Assembly (NCBI GenBank): GCA_963765705.1
Contig: CAVXXJ010000011.1
Location: 620,001-684,000, forward strand
Length of the DNA stretch: 64,000 nucleotides
Source of the DNA: Gaiellasilicea sp963765705
GTDB lineage: Bacteria; Actinomycetota; Thermoleophilia; Gaiellales; Gaiellaceae
Direction of reading: 5' to 3'
Positions 23,494 through 32,232 of the stretch are shown one piece after another. The notes beneath the pieces were generated by a model that worked only from the letters and a program-made list of their open reading frames with translations, was not told the DNA's origin and did not search any database. Numbering within the stretch: position 1 is the stretch's first letter; each line of letters opens with the position of its first letter. The translations under genes were made by a program, and so were the position numbers.

Positions 23494-24020
23494 CGCGGCC
23501 GCTCGTACCGGACGCGCACGCCGTTCTTCCCGAACTGCTCCGACGCCACGAGCTCGAAGGCGCGCAGCGGGAATGCGCCGTCCGCGAGTGTGGGCCCTGC
23601 GCCGACGAGGGCGGGGGCAATCGTCAGGATCAGCTCGTCGAGCACGTCGGCTGCGAGGAACTGCGCGGCGAGGTCGCCGCCGCCGACGAGCCACGTTCGC
23701 TCGAGACCGCGAGAGCCGATCAGCTCCACGAGATCCGTGACGTCGCCGCCGAACCGCTCGATCGGCTCTGCTCCCGGGATCTCGGCGAGCTCCTCCGCAT
23801 GCGTGACGATCCAGGTGGGCTTGCCGATGTACGGCCACGACCCGTGCTGCACCATGAAGTCCCACGTCCGCGCGCCCATGATCAGCGAGTCGACGTCGGC
23901 GTAGAAGACCTCGTAGTCGTTTCCGCCGTCCAGCGTCTGCAGGAACGAGAGATCGTGGTCCGGGCCGGAAATGCGCCCGTCCAGGCTCATCGCTGCGTAG
24001 TAGACGATTCGCGGCGGCAT
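23490..24020 (-). CDS. RibD C-terminal/dihydrofolate-reductase-fold protein
   Basis: The 176-aa protein has the DHFR-like reductase fold of the RibD C-terminal family (YaaP/YyaP type): IVYYAAMSLDGRISGPDHDL, DSLIMGARTWDF, TWLVGGGDLAAQFL and ELILTIAPALVGAGPTL. Members bind NADPH and reduce pterin- or pyrimidine-like compounds, though most are uncharacterised. GGAGG lies 7 nt before ATG 24020. It follows the SnoaL-like gene by 2 bp and overlaps the cupin gene, forming one transcription unit. Confidence 0.88.
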   Translation of the reverse strand: MPPRIVYYAAMSLDGRISGPDHDLSFLQTLDGGNDYEVFYADVDSLIMGARTWDFMVQHGSWPYIGKPTWIVTHAEELAEIPGAEPIERFGGDVTDLVELIGSRGLERTWLVGGGDLAAQFLAADVLDELILTIAPALVGAGPTLADGAFPLRAFELVASEQFGKNGVRVRYERPR

Positions 24021-24022
24021 GG

Positions 24023-24418
24023 TCAGGCCTCCGCGCCGGAGATCGAGCCGGCCGAGAGCGGCGTCGAGTGCCGGCGCCAGACGCGCCAGGCTTCGCCGTC
24101 GTCGACCCAGAGGTCGACGAGGACGAAGATGCCGCTGCGGTCTGCGCCGTTGACGACTGCGTTCATGTCGACGCGCTGCACGACGACCCCCATGTCGCCG
24201 CGGACATCGACGTTTCGGTGCTCGATCTCGTAGGCGCGGACGTCGTAGTCCGGCAACACGCGAAGCCACACCTCCCTCGGCATGACGAGCACCTCCGGGT
24301 GCGTCACGACGAGGGCGTAGTCACTCGTGAGGATGTCTGCGGCTGCTTCCTGATCGCGCGCCTCGATCGCGCGCTGCCACGCGTCCGCGCGCGCGACGAT
24401 GTCCTCCTCGGCGGCCAT
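24023..24418 (-). CDS. SnoaL/NTF2-like protein
   Basis: The 131-aa protein shows the NTF2-like cone fold: N-terminal helices (DAWQRAIEARDQEAAADILT), YALVVTHPEVLVMPREVWLR, then strands RGDMGVVVQRVDMNAVVNG and IFVLVDLWVDDGEAWRVWRR. Family members include small enzymes and ligand-binding proteins of the DUF4440 type. I choose ATG 24418 over GTG 24424. It starts 18 bp after the hybrid kinase stop, so it may be controlled together with the kinase. Confidence 0.78.
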   Translation of the reverse strand: MAAEEDIVARADAWQRAIEARDQEAAADILTSDYALVVTHPEVLVMPREVWLRVLPDYDVRAYEIEHRNVDVRGDMGVVVQRVDMNAVVNGADRSGIFVLVDLWVDDGEAWRVWRRHSTPLSAGSISGAEA

Positions 24419-24436
24419 GGCCACCGAATTCTAAGG

Positions 24437-27400
24437 TCAGGCGGCGTTGTCGAGCGTCTCGCGAACCTTGGCTGCGAGATCGGTGGCGCTGAACGGCTTC
24501 TCGAGGAAGGCGGCTCCCGGCGCGAGGTTGCCGTTCCGGACGACGATGTTGTCGGCGTAGCCCGACATGAAGAGCACCTTCACCCCCGGCACGAGCTCGG
24601 TCACTCGCTCGGCGACGGCCGCGCCGCTGAGCCCGGGCATGATCAGATCGGTGAGCAGGAGGTCGATCCGGCGGGAGTTCTCCTCGGCGATGATCAGCGC
24701 CTCGTTCGCCGACTCGGCTGCGATCACGACGTAGCCGTGGCGCTCGAGCAGAGTCGCGGTCAGCCGGCGGAGAGGCTCCTCGTCCTCAGCCAACAGGATC
24801 GTCTCCGAGCCGGTCGGGCCGGGCAGGCGGGCATCGCGTGGGGCCTCGAGCGGCAGCGCCGACTCCGTCACGGGCAGGTAGACCTTGAACGTCGTGCCCT
24901 TGCCGACTTCGCTGTAGACCCAGATGCTGCCGCCGCTCTGCTTGACGATCCCGTAGACGGTCGCGAGCCCGAGCCCGGTCCCAGTGCCGACCGACTTCGT
25001 CGTGAAGAACGGCTCGAACACGTGCGAGAGCGTGTCTGCGTCCATGCCGGTGCCCGTGTCGCTGATCGACAGCATCACGTGTGGGCCGGGATTCGACTCG
25101 CCGTGATGGGCGACGTACTCGTCGTCCAGCTCCACGTTGGCGGTCCTGATCGTCAGCACGCCGCCTGCAGGCATCGCGTCGCGCGCGTTGACCGCCAGGT
25201 TGAGCAGCACCTGCTCGACCTGATTCGGATCCGCGAGCACGCGGTCGACCGTTGGGTCGAGCGAGGCGACGAGCTCGAGGTCCTCGCCGATCAGGCGGGA
25301 GAGCATCGGCGTGATGCCCTCGACGACTCCGTTCAGCTCGAGGACGCGCGGCTGGAGCACCTGGCGGCGGCTGAAGGCGAGTAGCTGCCTCGTCAGGATC
25401 GCCGCGCGGTCGGCGGCGGCCGCGATCTGGGTCAGCTCGGGCTCCGAGCTCCGGTCGCTCTCTTCGAGCAAGGTCTCCGTGTATCCGCTGATCACGGTGA
25501 GCAGGTTGTTGAAGTCGTGTGCGACGCCGCCCGCGAGCCGGCCGATCGCCTCGAGGCGCTGCGCCTGGCGGAGCTGCTCCTCGAGCTGGAGTCGATCGGA
25601 GATGTCGCGGCAGATCGCCTCGGTCCCGACCGGCCGGCCGTCGTCGAAGATCAGGCGGCTCGAGACCTCGATCCGGATCAAGCGTCCGTCGCGCGCGAGC
25701 AATTCGCTGTCGTACACCGTCGACTCGGCGCCGTCGAGCTTCTCGCGGCGCGCGGTGGAGACAGCTGACCTGCCCTCCTCCGGCACGAGCTCCGCGAGCG
25801 GCTTGCCGATCAGCTCCTCGCGGCTGTAGCCGGTCGCCTGGACGAAGGCCTCGTTGACGGCGGTGAGCCGGCCATCGAGGTCGACGGCGGTGATCAGGTC
25901 GTTCGCGTTCTCGAACAGGTCGCGGTACCGCGCTTCGCTCAGGCGCAGCGCCTGCTCCGCCCGGACACGCTCCGTCACGTCCAGCGACATGACGACCCGG
26001 GCCGGCCGCGCTTCGAAGAGATGGTCGTGCGAGTGGATCTCCGCGTCAAGCTCGGATCCGTCCTTGCGGCGGTGCCTCCAGACGCCGGCCTTGCGGAGGC
26101 CGCGGTCGGGGTCGGAGCCGGCGAGCTCCGAGTGAAGCCGGTCGACCTCGGCGGGCGGGCGAATGTCCTCGATCACCATCGCGAGGAACTCTTCGCGGGC
26201 GAAGCCGTATTCGGCCACAGCGGCGTCGTTGACGGCCAGGAAGCACCGCGTCTCGGCGTCGAACACCCACATCGGGCTGGGATTGCTCTCGAACAGAAGG
26301 CGATAGCTCTCCTCCGCACGGCGGCGCTCCCGCAGCTCCCTGTGCACCGACTCCGTCAGCGTGTTCACGTCTTCCGCGAGCGCTCGCACCTCGGCAGGCC
26401 CCGAGACGGGCATCGGGTCCGGTGCGGCCGACCGGCTCGCCGTGCGGACCGAGCTGCTCAGCCGCCGGATCGGCGTCACGACCTTGCGGTAGATCAGCGC
26501 GATCAGCAGCAGGAGCGCCCCCAGGCTGATGCCGATCGCCTGGAGCTGGCGTGTGCGCAGCCGCTCGACGGAGGCGAGCACCGTCGCCTTGTTCTCGCCG
26601 ACGTAGATCTTCCAGCCGGCGCCTGCGACAGGCGTACCGGCGTACAACCGGGTCACGCCCTCGAGGTCGCGTCGCTCGGCGCCGGCGCGGCCGTCGAACC
26701 GGCCGGCCTCGAGCTTGGTGCCGATCCAGCGCTCGGGCTGATGCGAGCGGGAGATGACCGTCCGTCCGTCGGCGGTCGTGATCAGGAAGACCGTCGCACG
26801 GCCGCCGCCGTACTGGTGGGCCAGGTGGGGGCCGAGCGCCCCGAGATCGGCGAACGCGACCACGGCGCCCTTCCGTCCCGGAATCGGAGCCGTGGCGATG
26901 GCGACCGGTGCTCCACCGAGCGCGTCGCGCTCGGGCGCGAGGAAGAGCGGCTTCACGAGCGCATCGGCGAGCCAGCTGCTCCCTGCATAGCCGGTACGCG
27001 TCGCCGCCGGCGTCAGCTTGCGTGAGGAGCAGGCGACGGTCCCGTCGGCGCGGATGAGATCCAGATGGCCTCGGTCCTGGCCGCCGAGTCCCTGGAATGT
27101 GAGCGTGCATCCCGCCGGCTGGGCGAGGATGGCCGAGATCTGGGGGTTCGCCGCCAGCTGAGCAGATGTGGCCTTGAGCAGGGCGGCGTGATTGCTGAGC
27201 TGTTCGCCCGCGGTTCGAGCCGAGTGGAGCGCGCTCCGCGTCGCTGCGGCGCGCGCGTCCCGTTCGAGCGCCCCGTCGACATAGAACGCTCCGGCGATCG
27301 CGGCCAGCAGGCAGAGGACGAAGAGGGCGGCGAAATACGCCCTGAGTGGTAGCGCGCGTCGCGCCCAGCCTGGTACCAGCGATTGTCGCGTCGGGGTCAC
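24437..27400 (-). CDS. hybrid sensor histidine kinase with dCache, HAMP, two PAS and a receiver domain
   Basis: The 987-aa protein has membrane helix 1 (about 21-41), an extracellular dCache-type sensor (43-275), membrane helix 2 (285-304), HAMP (305-360), PAS 1 (365-480), PAS 2 (487-605), HisKA with His628 (GGVAHDFNNLLTVISGY), an ATPase domain (N box NLAVNARDAMPAG, G box GTGTGLGLATVYG) and a C-terminal receiver with Asp918 (LLLTDLIMPGLSG). The AHDFNN form of the H box is typical of hybrid kinases with terminal receiver. No DNA-binding partner is adjacent, so the output must be elsewhere. The start is GTG 27400. Downstream are SnoaL-like, RibD-like and cupin genes. Confidence 0.93.
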   Translation of the reverse strand: MTPTRQSLVPGWARRALPLRAYFAALFVLCLLAAIAGAFYVDGALERDARAAATRSALHSARTAGEQLSNHAALLKATSAQLAANPQISAILAQPAGCTLTFQGLGGQDRGHLDLIRADGTVACSSRKLTPAATRTGYAGSSWLADALVKPLFLAPERDALGGAPVAIATAPIPGRKGAVVAFADLGALGPHLAHQYGGGRATVFLITTADGRTVISRSHQPERWIGTKLEAGRFDGRAGAERRDLEGVTRLYAGTPVAGAGWKIYVGENKATVLASVERLRTRQLQAIGISLGALLLLIALIYRKVVTPIRRLSSSVRTASRSAAPDPMPVSGPAEVRALAEDVNTLTESVHRELRERRRAEESYRLLFESNPSPMWVFDAETRCFLAVNDAAVAEYGFAREEFLAMVIEDIRPPAEVDRLHSELAGSDPDRGLRKAGVWRHRRKDGSELDAEIHSHDHLFEARPARVVMSLDVTERVRAEQALRLSEARYRDLFENANDLITAVDLDGRLTAVNEAFVQATGYSREELIGKPLAELVPEEGRSAVSTARREKLDGAESTVYDSELLARDGRLIRIEVSSRLIFDDGRPVGTEAICRDISDRLQLEEQLRQAQRLEAIGRLAGGVAHDFNNLLTVISGYTETLLEESDRSSEPELTQIAAAADRAAILTRQLLAFSRRQVLQPRVLELNGVVEGITPMLSRLIGEDLELVASLDPTVDRVLADPNQVEQVLLNLAVNARDAMPAGGVLTIRTANVELDDEYVAHHGESNPGPHVMLSISDTGTGMDADTLSHVFEPFFTTKSVGTGTGLGLATVYGIVKQSGGSIWVYSEVGKGTTFKVYLPVTESALPLEAPRDARLPGPTGSETILLAEDEEPLRRLTATLLERHGYVVIAAESANEALIIAEENSRRIDLLLTDLIMPGLSGAAVAERVTELVPGVKVLFMSGYADNIVVRNGNLAPGAAFLEKPFSATDLAAKVRETLDNAA

Positions 27401-27468
27401 GAGTGCACGAGTATTCGACCGCTCGCGGCCAAAGTTGAGCCAGCGGCCGTGCTGCGGCTCGATCGAGG

Positions 27469-27503
27469 GTGGGCCGGACGGCGGGCGGCTCCGTCCGGCC
27501 CAC
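27469..27503 (-). terminator. 13-bp perfect hairpin downstream of the small gene at 27559
   Basis: GTGGGCCGGACGG (27469-27481) pairs with 27491-27503 across a 9-nt loop. It sits between the stop of the minus-strand gene ending at 27559 and the kinase start at 27400. Confidence 0.75.
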
Positions 27504-27558
27504 GCTTGTGTGCTGGACGCCGGCCGGCACCAGGGAGCTTAACTGTTGTCAGCGCGAG

Positions 27559-27837
27559 TTACGACCAGCGCAGAACGTCGACCGAGACGATTGCGTCCGG
27601 GTTGATGAAGCGGTCGCCGAGCATCGGCCACTCGCCGTTCTTCGCCTCGCCGAAGCCGGTGATCGTCTTCTGCGCGAGCACGAGCGCGCGCTCGTAGTCC
27701 GGCGCACCGCCGACGAGGATTGTCTCGCCGTCCCGCAGGCGGATCACGACGCGGCGCTGATCCAACTGGGGCGCGGGCGACCCACCGACAGTGGTCGGGC
27801 TCACAGGTGGTTCGGTCAGAGCGTGGGCGGCGTGCAC
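27559..27837 (-). CDS. small conserved protein, paralogue of the gene at 29624
   Basis: The 92-aa protein is read from GTG 27837, which has GAAGGAGA 6 nt upstream; the longer frame to 27885 begins inside a hairpin. The core is RVVIRLRDGETILVGGAPDY, a helix (ERALVLAQKTITGF) and EWPMLGDRFINPDAIVSVDV. The same order of elements ends the protein encoded at 29624. This suggests a compact alpha/beta domain of about 65 residues. I know no function. The N-terminus is disordered (EPPVSPTTVGGSPAPQ). Confidence 0.68.
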   Translation of the reverse strand: MHAAHALTEPPVSPTTVGGSPAPQLDQRRVVIRLRDGETILVGGAPDYERALVLAQKTITGFGEAKNGEWPMLGDRFINPDAIVSVDVLRWS

Positions 27838-27857
27838 GGCGTCTCCTTCAGTAGGCG

Positions 27858-27883
27858 GTGGCGGAGTGACGCCACTCCGCCAC
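27858..27883 (-). promoter_or_regulatory. leader hairpin immediately upstream of the ribosome site of the gene at 27837
   Basis: GTGGCGGAGTG (27858-27868) pairs perfectly with CACTCCGCCAC (27873-27883) around ACGC. On the minus strand it lies about 9 nt before the GAAGGAGA ribosome site, so it would be in the 5' leader. It could stabilise the leader or modulate initiation; no upstream gene on this strand needs a terminator here. Confidence 0.5.
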
Positions 27884-27939
27884 ACTGATAGTCGGCCGAA
27901 AACGCGTACGGGCCGTCCCCCGGAAGCGTGATTTCAGCG

Positions 27940-27945
27940 TAGGCT
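27940..27945 (+). promoter_or_regulatory. candidate leaderless -10 hexamer (TAGGCT) for the formyltransferase gene
   Basis: TAGGCT is followed by CGGCGC and ATG 27952. Confidence 0.42.
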
Positions 27946-27951
27946 CGGCGC

Positions 27952-28800
27952 ATGTCCGAGTCGTGGCGCGTCGTCGTGGTGTGCACGATCAGACCGATCG
28001 CCGACGTGCTCGCACGGACGCTGCGGGAGCTCGGTCACGAACCGGTCGCGATCCTCGCCGCGCGCCGGGAGGCCGGCGACGAGCAGCCGGACTTCCTGCG
28101 CCTGAGCCCTGCGACCGCGCCCCCGGGCGTCGACTTGCTCTTCGCGCACGACAAATACGCGATCGAGCGGCTCGTCCGCGCCTACGAGCCCGATCTGCTG
28201 ACGTGCTGGGGCTTTCCGTGGAAGATCCCGCAGGCGGCGCTCGACGTGGCGCGGCTCGGCTCGATCAACCTGCATCCGGCGCGACTGCCACGGCATCGCG
28301 GGCCGATCCCGCTCGCCTGGGCGCTCCGCGAGGGTGACGCCGAGTGGGGCTCGACGTGGCACCGAATGGACGCGGAGCTCGACACCGGCAACGTGCTCGT
28401 CCAGACCATGATCCCGATCGAGGACGACGACGTCGACATCGGCGAGTTCGGGCCGCGCCTCCTCGCCGCCGGCGCGGGCATGCTGCCTCAGGCGCTCGAG
28501 CGGGTCGCGGCCGGCGAGCCCGGCGATCCGCAACCGGCCGAGGGCGTGAGCTGGGCGGGGCACTTCACCGACGACGACTACGTCCGCGTCGACTGGTCGC
28601 ACACGGCGCGCCAGATCCACAACCAGGTGCGCGCCTGGCACCTCACCTTCGGCATGTCCGGCCTGCGCGCGCCGGTCGCCGAGCTCGACGGCGAGCAGGT
28701 CGTGCTGCTCCAGACGCGGCTCACCGACCCCGGCGGGGACGCTCGTCGCGTCGAGTGCGGCGACGGGCCGATCTGGGTCGTCAAGCACGAGCCGGTGTAG
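27952..28800 (+). CDS. formyltransferase-family protein (Fmt-like)
   Basis: The 282-aa protein has the formyl-transfer core of Fmt/ArnA/PurN enzymes: LTCWGFPWKIPQAALDVARL, SINLHPARLPRHRGPIPLAW with the Asn-x-His pair, then GSTWHRMDAELDTGNVLVQT with the catalytic Asp. The C-terminal part (WAGHFTDDDYVRVDWSHTAR, IHNQVRAW) resembles the Fmt C-terminal domain. The first 60 residues are shorter than in true Fmt and lack the usual FAGTPEF start. It may formylate a sugar-nucleotide or other amine rather than initiator tRNA. It is followed after 2 bp by the PD40 gene. Confidence 0.85.
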   Translation: MSESWRVVVVCTIRPIADVLARTLRELGHEPVAILAARREAGDEQPDFLRLSPATAPPGVDLLFAHDKYAIERLVRAYEPDLLTCWGFPWKIPQAALDVARLGSINLHPARLPRHRGPIPLAWALREGDAEWGSTWHRMDAELDTGNVLVQTMIPIEDDDVDIGEFGPRLLAAGAGMLPQALERVAAGEPGDPQPAEGVSWAGHFTDDDYVRVDWSHTARQIHNQVRAWHLTFGMSGLRAPVAELDGEQVVLLQTRLTDPGGDARRVECGDGPIWVVKHEPV

Positions 28801-28802
28801 CC

Positions 28803-29627
28803 GTGTGGCGCTTCCTCGTCGCTCTGGCTGCCGCGATCACCCTGCTTGCCCCAGTGCCCTCCGCCGGCAGCGCTGCCGCACAGGAGCTCGCGTTCGCGCG
28901 GGCTGGGAACATCTGGACGATCGGCGCCGACGGCAAGCGAGCCCGGCTCCTCCTCAGGCGCGCGTACTCCCCGGCCTGGTCGCCGGACGGGTCGCGGCTG
29001 GCGTTCGTCTCACGCCGCTCGGGTGACGAGGAGATCTACGTCGCGAACGCCGACGGAACCGGCGTCACGCGTCTGACGCGGGCCGCCGGCCCGGATCTCG
29101 GCCCAGCCTGGTCGACGGACGGGCGCCGGCTCGCGTTCAGCCGCAACGCGGAGATCTGGACGATGAACGCCGACGGCACCGCGCAGCGCAGGCTCGTTCG
29201 AAAAGCCGCGATCTGGCACGAGCACTACTCGCCGACGTGGCATCGCACCGGGATCGTCTACTCCTCGAACCGCGTCTCGAACTTCAACGCCGAGCTCTTC
29301 CGGGTGCCCGCCAAGCGGCTCACGTTCACCAAGGGCGCCGACGGCGTCCTCGGGGACGACGGGATGCCCGACTACTCACCGGACGGCAGGCGGATCGTCT
29401 TCACCTCGAACCGCGACCGGCAGGCGGAGATCTACCTGATGAATCCGGACGGCTCGGGCCAGAAGCGCGTGACCCGCAGAGCGGGCGACGACTGGGCGCC
29501 GGACTTCTCGCCGGACGGCTCCGAGATCGCCTTCACGCAGCTGCCCGGCACCATCTGGTTGATGAAGGCCGACGGAACGAAGCTGAGGGAGCTGACTGCG
29601 GGCATCGACGCTGACTGGCGCCCCTAG
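28803..29627 (+). CDS. exported TolB-like PD40 beta-propeller protein
   Basis: The 274-aa precursor begins at GTG 28803 with a signal peptide (LVALAAAITLLAPVPSAGSA). The mature chain has repeated PD40/WD40-like blades: YSPAWSPDGSRLAFVSRRSG, GPAWSTDGRRLAFSRNAEIW, PDYSPDGRRIVFTSNRDRQA and APDFSPDGSEIAFTQLPG, each with the SPDG turn, and NADGTxxxRLT linkers. This predicts a six-bladed extracytoplasmic propeller of unknown binding role. It follows the formyltransferase gene closely and overlaps the convergent gene by 4 bp. Confidence 0.86.
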   Translation: MWRFLVALAAAITLLAPVPSAGSAAAQELAFARAGNIWTIGADGKRARLLLRRAYSPAWSPDGSRLAFVSRRSGDEEIYVANADGTGVTRLTRAAGPDLGPAWSTDGRRLAFSRNAEIWTMNADGTAQRRLVRKAAIWHEHYSPTWHRTGIVYSSNRVSNFNAELFRVPAKRLTFTKGADGVLGDDGMPDYSPDGRRIVFTSNRDRQAEIYLMNPDGSGQKRVTRRAGDDWAPDFSPDGSEIAFTQLPGTIWLMKADGTKLRELTAGIDADWRP

Positions 29628-30061
29628 TCCGTGACCAGGACGTCGATCGAGGCAACCGCGCCGGGACGCAGGAAGCGTCCGTCGACCTCGGGCCACTCGC
29701 CCGCTGCCTCGGCTGAGCTGAAGCGCGTGACGAGCTCCTGAGCTGCAGCCATCGCGTCGTCGCGGTCGTCGAAGCTGCCGAGCTCGATGACCTCGTCACC
29801 GCCGAGCAGCCGCACGACGAGCCGGCGCACCTCCGCCATGCTGGGCACGTCATCGGTGTCGACCTCCTGCTCGGCCACCGCCTGCGCGGTCACGACGGTC
29901 GCCGCCGTAAGCACGGACGTCGGGAAGGGCCGCAGTGGAATCGGGGGAGCTTCGTAGTTCGACGGCGGGCGGCCGATCGTCTCGGGCCCTACCGGTGGTC
30001 CTGAAGAGTCGCCTCCAAGGAGGCTGACAGCCGCACTGGAGCCGCTCGCAAACTGGTGCAT
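29624..30061 (-). CDS. protein with the same C-terminal domain as the gene at 27559
   Basis: The 145-aa protein starts at ATG 30061, preceded by GGAGAGGG. The first 75 residues are low-complexity and partly hydrophobic (TSVLTAATVVTAQAVAEQ). The C-terminal 65 residues (RLVVRLLGGDEVIELGSFDD, RDDAMAAAQELVTRF, EWPEVDGRFLRPGAVASIDV) align with the small protein at 27559, including the shared EWP, GRF or DRF, and SxDV motifs. The two paralogues flank the formyltransferase/PD40 pair. Function unknown. Confidence 0.66.
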   Translation of the reverse strand: MHQFASGSSAAVSLLGGDSSGPPVGPETIGRPPSNYEAPPIPLRPFPTSVLTAATVVTAQAVAEQEVDTDDVPSMAEVRRLVVRLLGGDEVIELGSFDDRDDAMAAAQELVTRFSSAEAAGEWPEVDGRFLRPGAVASIDVLVTD

Positions 30062-30166
30062 GTCATCTCGCCCTCTCCGGCGCCGCAAAAGGCCGGGGGT
30101 ATACGCCGCAATGCCCCACTATCGACCCTATTTCGCGTAAGCGGCTTCCCCCTTACGAGTGAATCA

Positions 30167-30199
30167 TCCGCGGCCGGGGACTGACCCCCCGGCCGCGGA
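30167..30199 (-). terminator. 13-bp perfect hairpin after the RTX-type gene
   Basis: TCCGCGGCCGGGG (30167-30179) pairs with 30187-30199 across a 7-nt loop, just beyond the stop codon at 30215 on the minus strand. Confidence 0.8.
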
Positions 30200-30214
30200 C
30201 GTGTCGGGGTGGTG

Positions 30215-30775
30215 TTACGAGTCCGAGCCGTCGTCGTACGAGCGGGTCTTCACCGTCTCGCAGTTGACGTGGACGTCAGTGGTCTCATGGGCGTTCAGCA
30301 CGACGATGTCGTTGCCGGCGCCGCAGTCGATCGTGTCGACCTTGTGGTCGCGCGCGAGGGCGTGGAGGACGTCGTCGCCGTCGCCACCGAACTGGGTGTC
30401 GGCGCCGCGTCCCGGCCACATGATGTCGTTGCCGGGTCCACCGTCGAGGTTGTCGTCGCCCGGGCGGCCGCGCAGGATGTCGTTGCCGTCGCCGCCGACG
30501 AGCCGGTCGTTGCCGTACCCGCCCCAGACGCGGTCGTTGCCGGTGCCCGCGTCGATCGTGTCGTTGTCCTGGTTACCGTGGATCCGGTCGTTGCCGCCGA
30601 GACCGGAGACCGTGTCGTTGCCTCTCTTGGCGACGATGAGGTCGTTCCGCTCGGTACCGGTGAGCACGTCGTCGCGATTCGTTCCCTTGATCACGACCGC
30701 AGCCACCGCAGTGGTTGCGAGCGCGAGCGTCGCGAGGAGCGCGAGCCCTCCGAGCATGACCTTGGCGTTCTTCAT
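30215..30775 (-). CDS. secreted RTX-type calcium-binding repeat protein
   Basis: The 186-aa precursor starts at ATG 30775 behind GGAGGG and has a signal peptide (KVMLGGLALLATLALATTAV). From residue 35 it is made of RTX nonapeptide repeats: GTNRDDVLTGTERNDLIVA, KRGNDTVSGLGGNDRIHG, GYGNDRLVGGDGNDILRGRP and DNLDGGPGNDIMWPG. These predict a calcium-bound parallel beta roll. The cap (VDTIDCGAGND, VNCETVK) has two Cys. No toxin or enzyme domain is attached. Upstream direct repeats and the adjacent kinase/regulator pair suggest it is their target. Confidence 0.88.
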   Translation of the reverse strand: MKNAKVMLGGLALLATLALATTAVAAVVIKGTNRDDVLTGTERNDLIVAKRGNDTVSGLGGNDRIHGNQDNDTIDAGTGNDRVWGGYGNDRLVGGDGNDILRGRPGDDNLDGGPGNDIMWPGRGADTQFGGDGDDVLHALARDHKVDTIDCGAGNDIVVLNAHETTDVHVNCETVKTRSYDDGSDS

Positions 30776-30847
30776 GAATTTCCCTCCTACTAGCGAAGCT
30801 GACGTGCTCATCCTTCCCCGGTGCTGTCAGCCGACCGTTCGCCGAAC

Positions 30848-30865
30848 GTAAAACCGGCGTAAAAC
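30848..30865 (-). promoter_or_regulatory. GTTTTAC direct repeats with 11-nt period upstream of the RTX gene
   Basis: On the minus strand GTTTTAC occurs at 30865-30859 and again at 30854-30848, exactly 11 nt apart. A single GTTTTAC (33393-33387) lies upstream of the operon head at 33358. This is the form expected for an OmpR-family site, most simply that of the regulator at 32229. Confidence 0.5.
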
Positions 30866-30867
30866 GT

Positions 30868-32232
30868 TCAGACCGAGGCGGCCGCTGCGCGAGCGGGTGT
30901 GGGCGCGACGCCGTGCGGCAGCCGCAGCGTGAAAACGGTGAGCTCGCCCGGGGCGCTCTCGACCGAGACGCTGCCTCCCATCCCGCGCGCGAGCTCCTTG
31001 ACGATCGCAAGCCCGAGCCCCGTCCCGACGGCGCGCTCGCGCCCGTAGCGTGAGTAGAGGTAGAAGCGGTCGAAAGCCTGCTCCAGCTCCTCGGGCAGAA
31101 GCCCGGGGCCCGTGTCCTCGACCCGGATCGATCCCGGCGCCGTCACGATCCGGACCGAGCCACCGGTGGGTGTCATGCGGAGAGCGTTCTCGACGAGGTT
31201 CGAGACGATCTGCAGCGTCCGGTCGGTGTCGCCGATCGCCGGCGCGGCCGCTCCCTCGGCCTCGAGCGTGACGCCGAAGTCCCGCGCCTGGCTCTCGTAC
31301 CGGCGCAGCGCCTCCTGCGCGATTGCCTCCAGGTCGATCGGCTCCCTGCGAACGCTGAACTCGGCCTTGTTCATGCGCCCGAGGTCGAGCAGGTCGCCGA
31401 CCAGGCGCTCGAGACGCTTCGACTCTCGCAGGATGATCTCAGCCGTCTCCTCGGGCGGCAGGACGCCCTCGCCCAGTCCTTCCGCGTAACCGCGGATCGC
31501 GGTCAGCGGCGTCTTCAGCTCGTGGCTGACGGAGAGCAGGAACGCGCGCTCCGCCTCGCGTGCCTTGGCGAGCGCGACGGCGACCTCGTTGAAGCTCTCC
31601 GCGAGCAGCGCCAGCTCGCGTGCGCCCTCGACCGGGACGAGCGCCGTCTCCGACGTCGACGTCGCCAGGCCGCGCGTCGCCTCGGCAACGCGGCGAACCG
31701 GACGGGCGATCGCGCGTGCGAGCAGGAATGCGATCAACGCGGCGAGGGCGGCCGTGGCCGCGGCGGCGACGACGAGCCCCTCGAGGTGCGGCCGCCAGGC
31801 CGAGTTCGTCGAGCTGGCGGGCCGGAGCAGGATGTAGCCCTTCCCCTTGACCAGCCGCGCTGCGTAGAGATAACGCGTCCCATCCGTCTCGAGCGTGCCC
31901 TCGAGCGGGACGCCACGGCGCAGCTGAGCGGCGCGATCGGGAGGCAGGAGCGGGGAGGACCCGTCGATCGGCACCGGCAGCAGCCGCTCGTCCTGTCGGT
32001 TGAGAATCGTCTCGTGCAGCGAGCGCAGGCGCGCGAAGGGCAAGACCGCGTCCCGCTCGCGCACGACGAGGATGTCGAGCTGCGCCGCGACGTCGCGCAG
32101 CGTGTTCCGCTCGACCGCGCGACGGGTGACGAAGGCGCCGAGGGCGAGCGCGAGGGCGAGCGAGAGCAGCGCGACGAGCACGATCGCGGCGAACAGCCGC
32201 GACCGCAGCGACGCAAACCTATGAGCCTTCAC
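30868..32232 (-). CDS. membrane sensor histidine kinase
   Basis: The 454-aa kinase has membrane helix 1 (12-36), an extracellular region of about 110 residues, membrane helix 2 (152-172), HAMP (173-225), HisKA with His237 (SVSHELKTPLTAIRGYAEGL), N box (NLVENALRMTPTGG), and G boxes (VEDTGPGL, GTGLGLAIV). The EGLGEG after the H box resembles BaeS/ResE-type kinases. It is translated from an ATG overlapping the regulator stop by 4 bp, so the two form a unit with the exported protein at 33358. Confidence 0.92.
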   Translation of the reverse strand: MKAHRFASLRSRLFAAIVLVALLSLALALALGAFVTRRAVERNTLRDVAAQLDILVVRERDAVLPFARLRSLHETILNRQDERLLPVPIDGSSPLLPPDRAAQLRRGVPLEGTLETDGTRYLYAARLVKGKGYILLRPASSTNSAWRPHLEGLVVAAAATAALAALIAFLLARAIARPVRRVAEATRGLATSTSETALVPVEGARELALLAESFNEVAVALAKAREAERAFLLSVSHELKTPLTAIRGYAEGLGEGVLPPEETAEIILRESKRLERLVGDLLDLGRMNKAEFSVRREPIDLEAIAQEALRRYESQARDFGVTLEAEGAAAPAIGDTDRTLQIVSNLVENALRMTPTGGSVRIVTAPGSIRVEDTGPGLLPEELEQAFDRFYLYSRYGRERAVGTGLGLAIVKELARGMGGSVSVESAPGELTVFTLRLPHGVAPTPARAAAASV

